From the NCBI GenBank assembly GCA_900553305.1, contig USDI01000140.1, positions 1 to 6,156 on the forward strand: 6,156 bases of DNA, given 5' to 3'. The DNA comes from an uncultured Lachnospiraceae bacterium. Its GTDB lineage: Bacteria; Bacillota; Clostridia; Lachnospirales; Lachnospiraceae. The notes beneath the pieces are model-generated. The model had not been told where the DNA came from. It ran no database searches and worked only from the letters and a program-made list of their open reading frames with translations. Made by a program: the position numbers and the translations under genes. This document shows, piece after piece, positions 5,993 through 6,156 of this stretch. Every line of letters begins with the position of its first letter. Position 1 is the stretch's first letter.

Positions 5993-6156
5993 TTAATCTT
6001 CTTTATAACCTGCTAAAAACTCAACATATTTACCGGTTCCGATTGCTACTGCAGTCATCGGATCCTCTGCAGTCATCGTGTTGATTCCGGTCTTCTCTGC
6101 AATGAGGTCTTCAAGACCACGGAGCAGGGAACCGCCACCGAAACACAATCTTCTGA
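5993..6156 (-). CDS. MreB/Mbl family cell-shape protein, C-terminal fragment (cut by window edge)
   Basis: Only the last 53 codons and the TAA stop are inside the window; the gene runs on past 6156. The translated end contains GGGSLLRGLEDLIAEKTGI and AEDPMTAVAIGTGKYVEF. These match the conserved C-terminus of MreB/Mbl actin-like proteins (GGGALLRGLDxLI...AEDPLxxVAxGTGK), including the GGG turn of the nucleotide pocket. These proteins form membrane-bound filaments that guide cell-wall synthesis in rod-shaped cells. Which paralogue it is (MreB, Mbl or MreBH) cannot be told from this piece; position before flgF-flgG matches mbl in B. subtilis. The residues just before GGG read RRLCF, whereas the family normally has a pattern like GIVLT. 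Reading the bases at 6155-6141 in another frame gives QKIVF, which raises the possibility of a small frameshift at the edge. Confidence 0.88.
   Translation of the reverse strand, partial: RRLCFGGGSLLRGLEDLIAEKTGINTMTAEDPMTAVAIGTGKYVEFLAGYKED

Noticed and set aside
6051..6078. Direct repeat GCAGTCATCG at 6051-6060 and 6069-6078
   Set aside because: It is explained by the coding sequence, which has MTA twice in MTAEDPMTA near the MreB C-terminus.
1..6156. Search for CRISPR arrays, tRNA or rRNA genes, IS ends or phage genes
   Set aside because: No regularly spaced repeats, cloverleaf-like segments, transposase or integrase motifs were seen. Nearly the whole window is explained by eight co-directional genes.

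Overview
The window is a flagellar and DNA-metabolism gene cluster from an anaerobic Gram-positive bacterium. The likeliest source is a motile Lachnospiraceae (Clostridia) in the Roseburia/Agathobacter neighbourhood. That placement is an inference from gene content, strong AGGAGG-type ribosome sites, one TTG and one GTG start, and protein style; no taxonomic marker is present. All eight recognisable genes lie on the minus strand, so transcription runs from high to low coordinates. Gaps are short, and one gene pair overlaps.

Layout in the direction of transcription. The window opens inside the 3' end of an mreB/mbl-type cell-shape gene (6156-5993). After a 45-base gap with a small AT-rich hairpin come flgF (5947-5171) and flgG (5160-4342), two rod proteins; flgG shows the distal-rod-specific insertion. 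Next is a short FlgJ-type rod-cap protein without a muramidase domain (4301-3945). A hairpin with a T-run follows (about 3916-3881) and probably ends or dampens the rod transcript. After it are a tandem 10-base repeat and a TTG-started recD2 helicase gene (3829-1586). recD2 overlaps a GTG-started comF (comFC/gntX-type) gene (1592-888) by 7 bases. Then come a YvyF-family zinc-knuckle/HTH flagellar operon protein (870-457) and an unrecognised protein with two membrane segments (439-59). The last 58 bases hold no complete gene and probably lead into another gene outside the window.

From general knowledge of Bacillus subtilis, this order looks like two separate loci joined: mbl-flhO-flhP (flhO = flgF, flhP = flgG) and comFC-yvyF-flgM-flgN-flgK-flgL. 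Here recD2 sits at the junction, and an unknown two-helix membrane protein occupies the slot after yvyF where B. subtilis has flgM. The rod genes probably act together in building the axial rod. recD2 and comF look like DNA-handling genes carried in the same transcription block.

I see no tRNA, rRNA, CRISPR array, insertion sequence or phage gene. The best leads are the unknown membrane protein, the uncharacterised YvyF-type zinc protein, the recD2-comF pairing inside flagellar genes, and the junction structure at 3830-3944.
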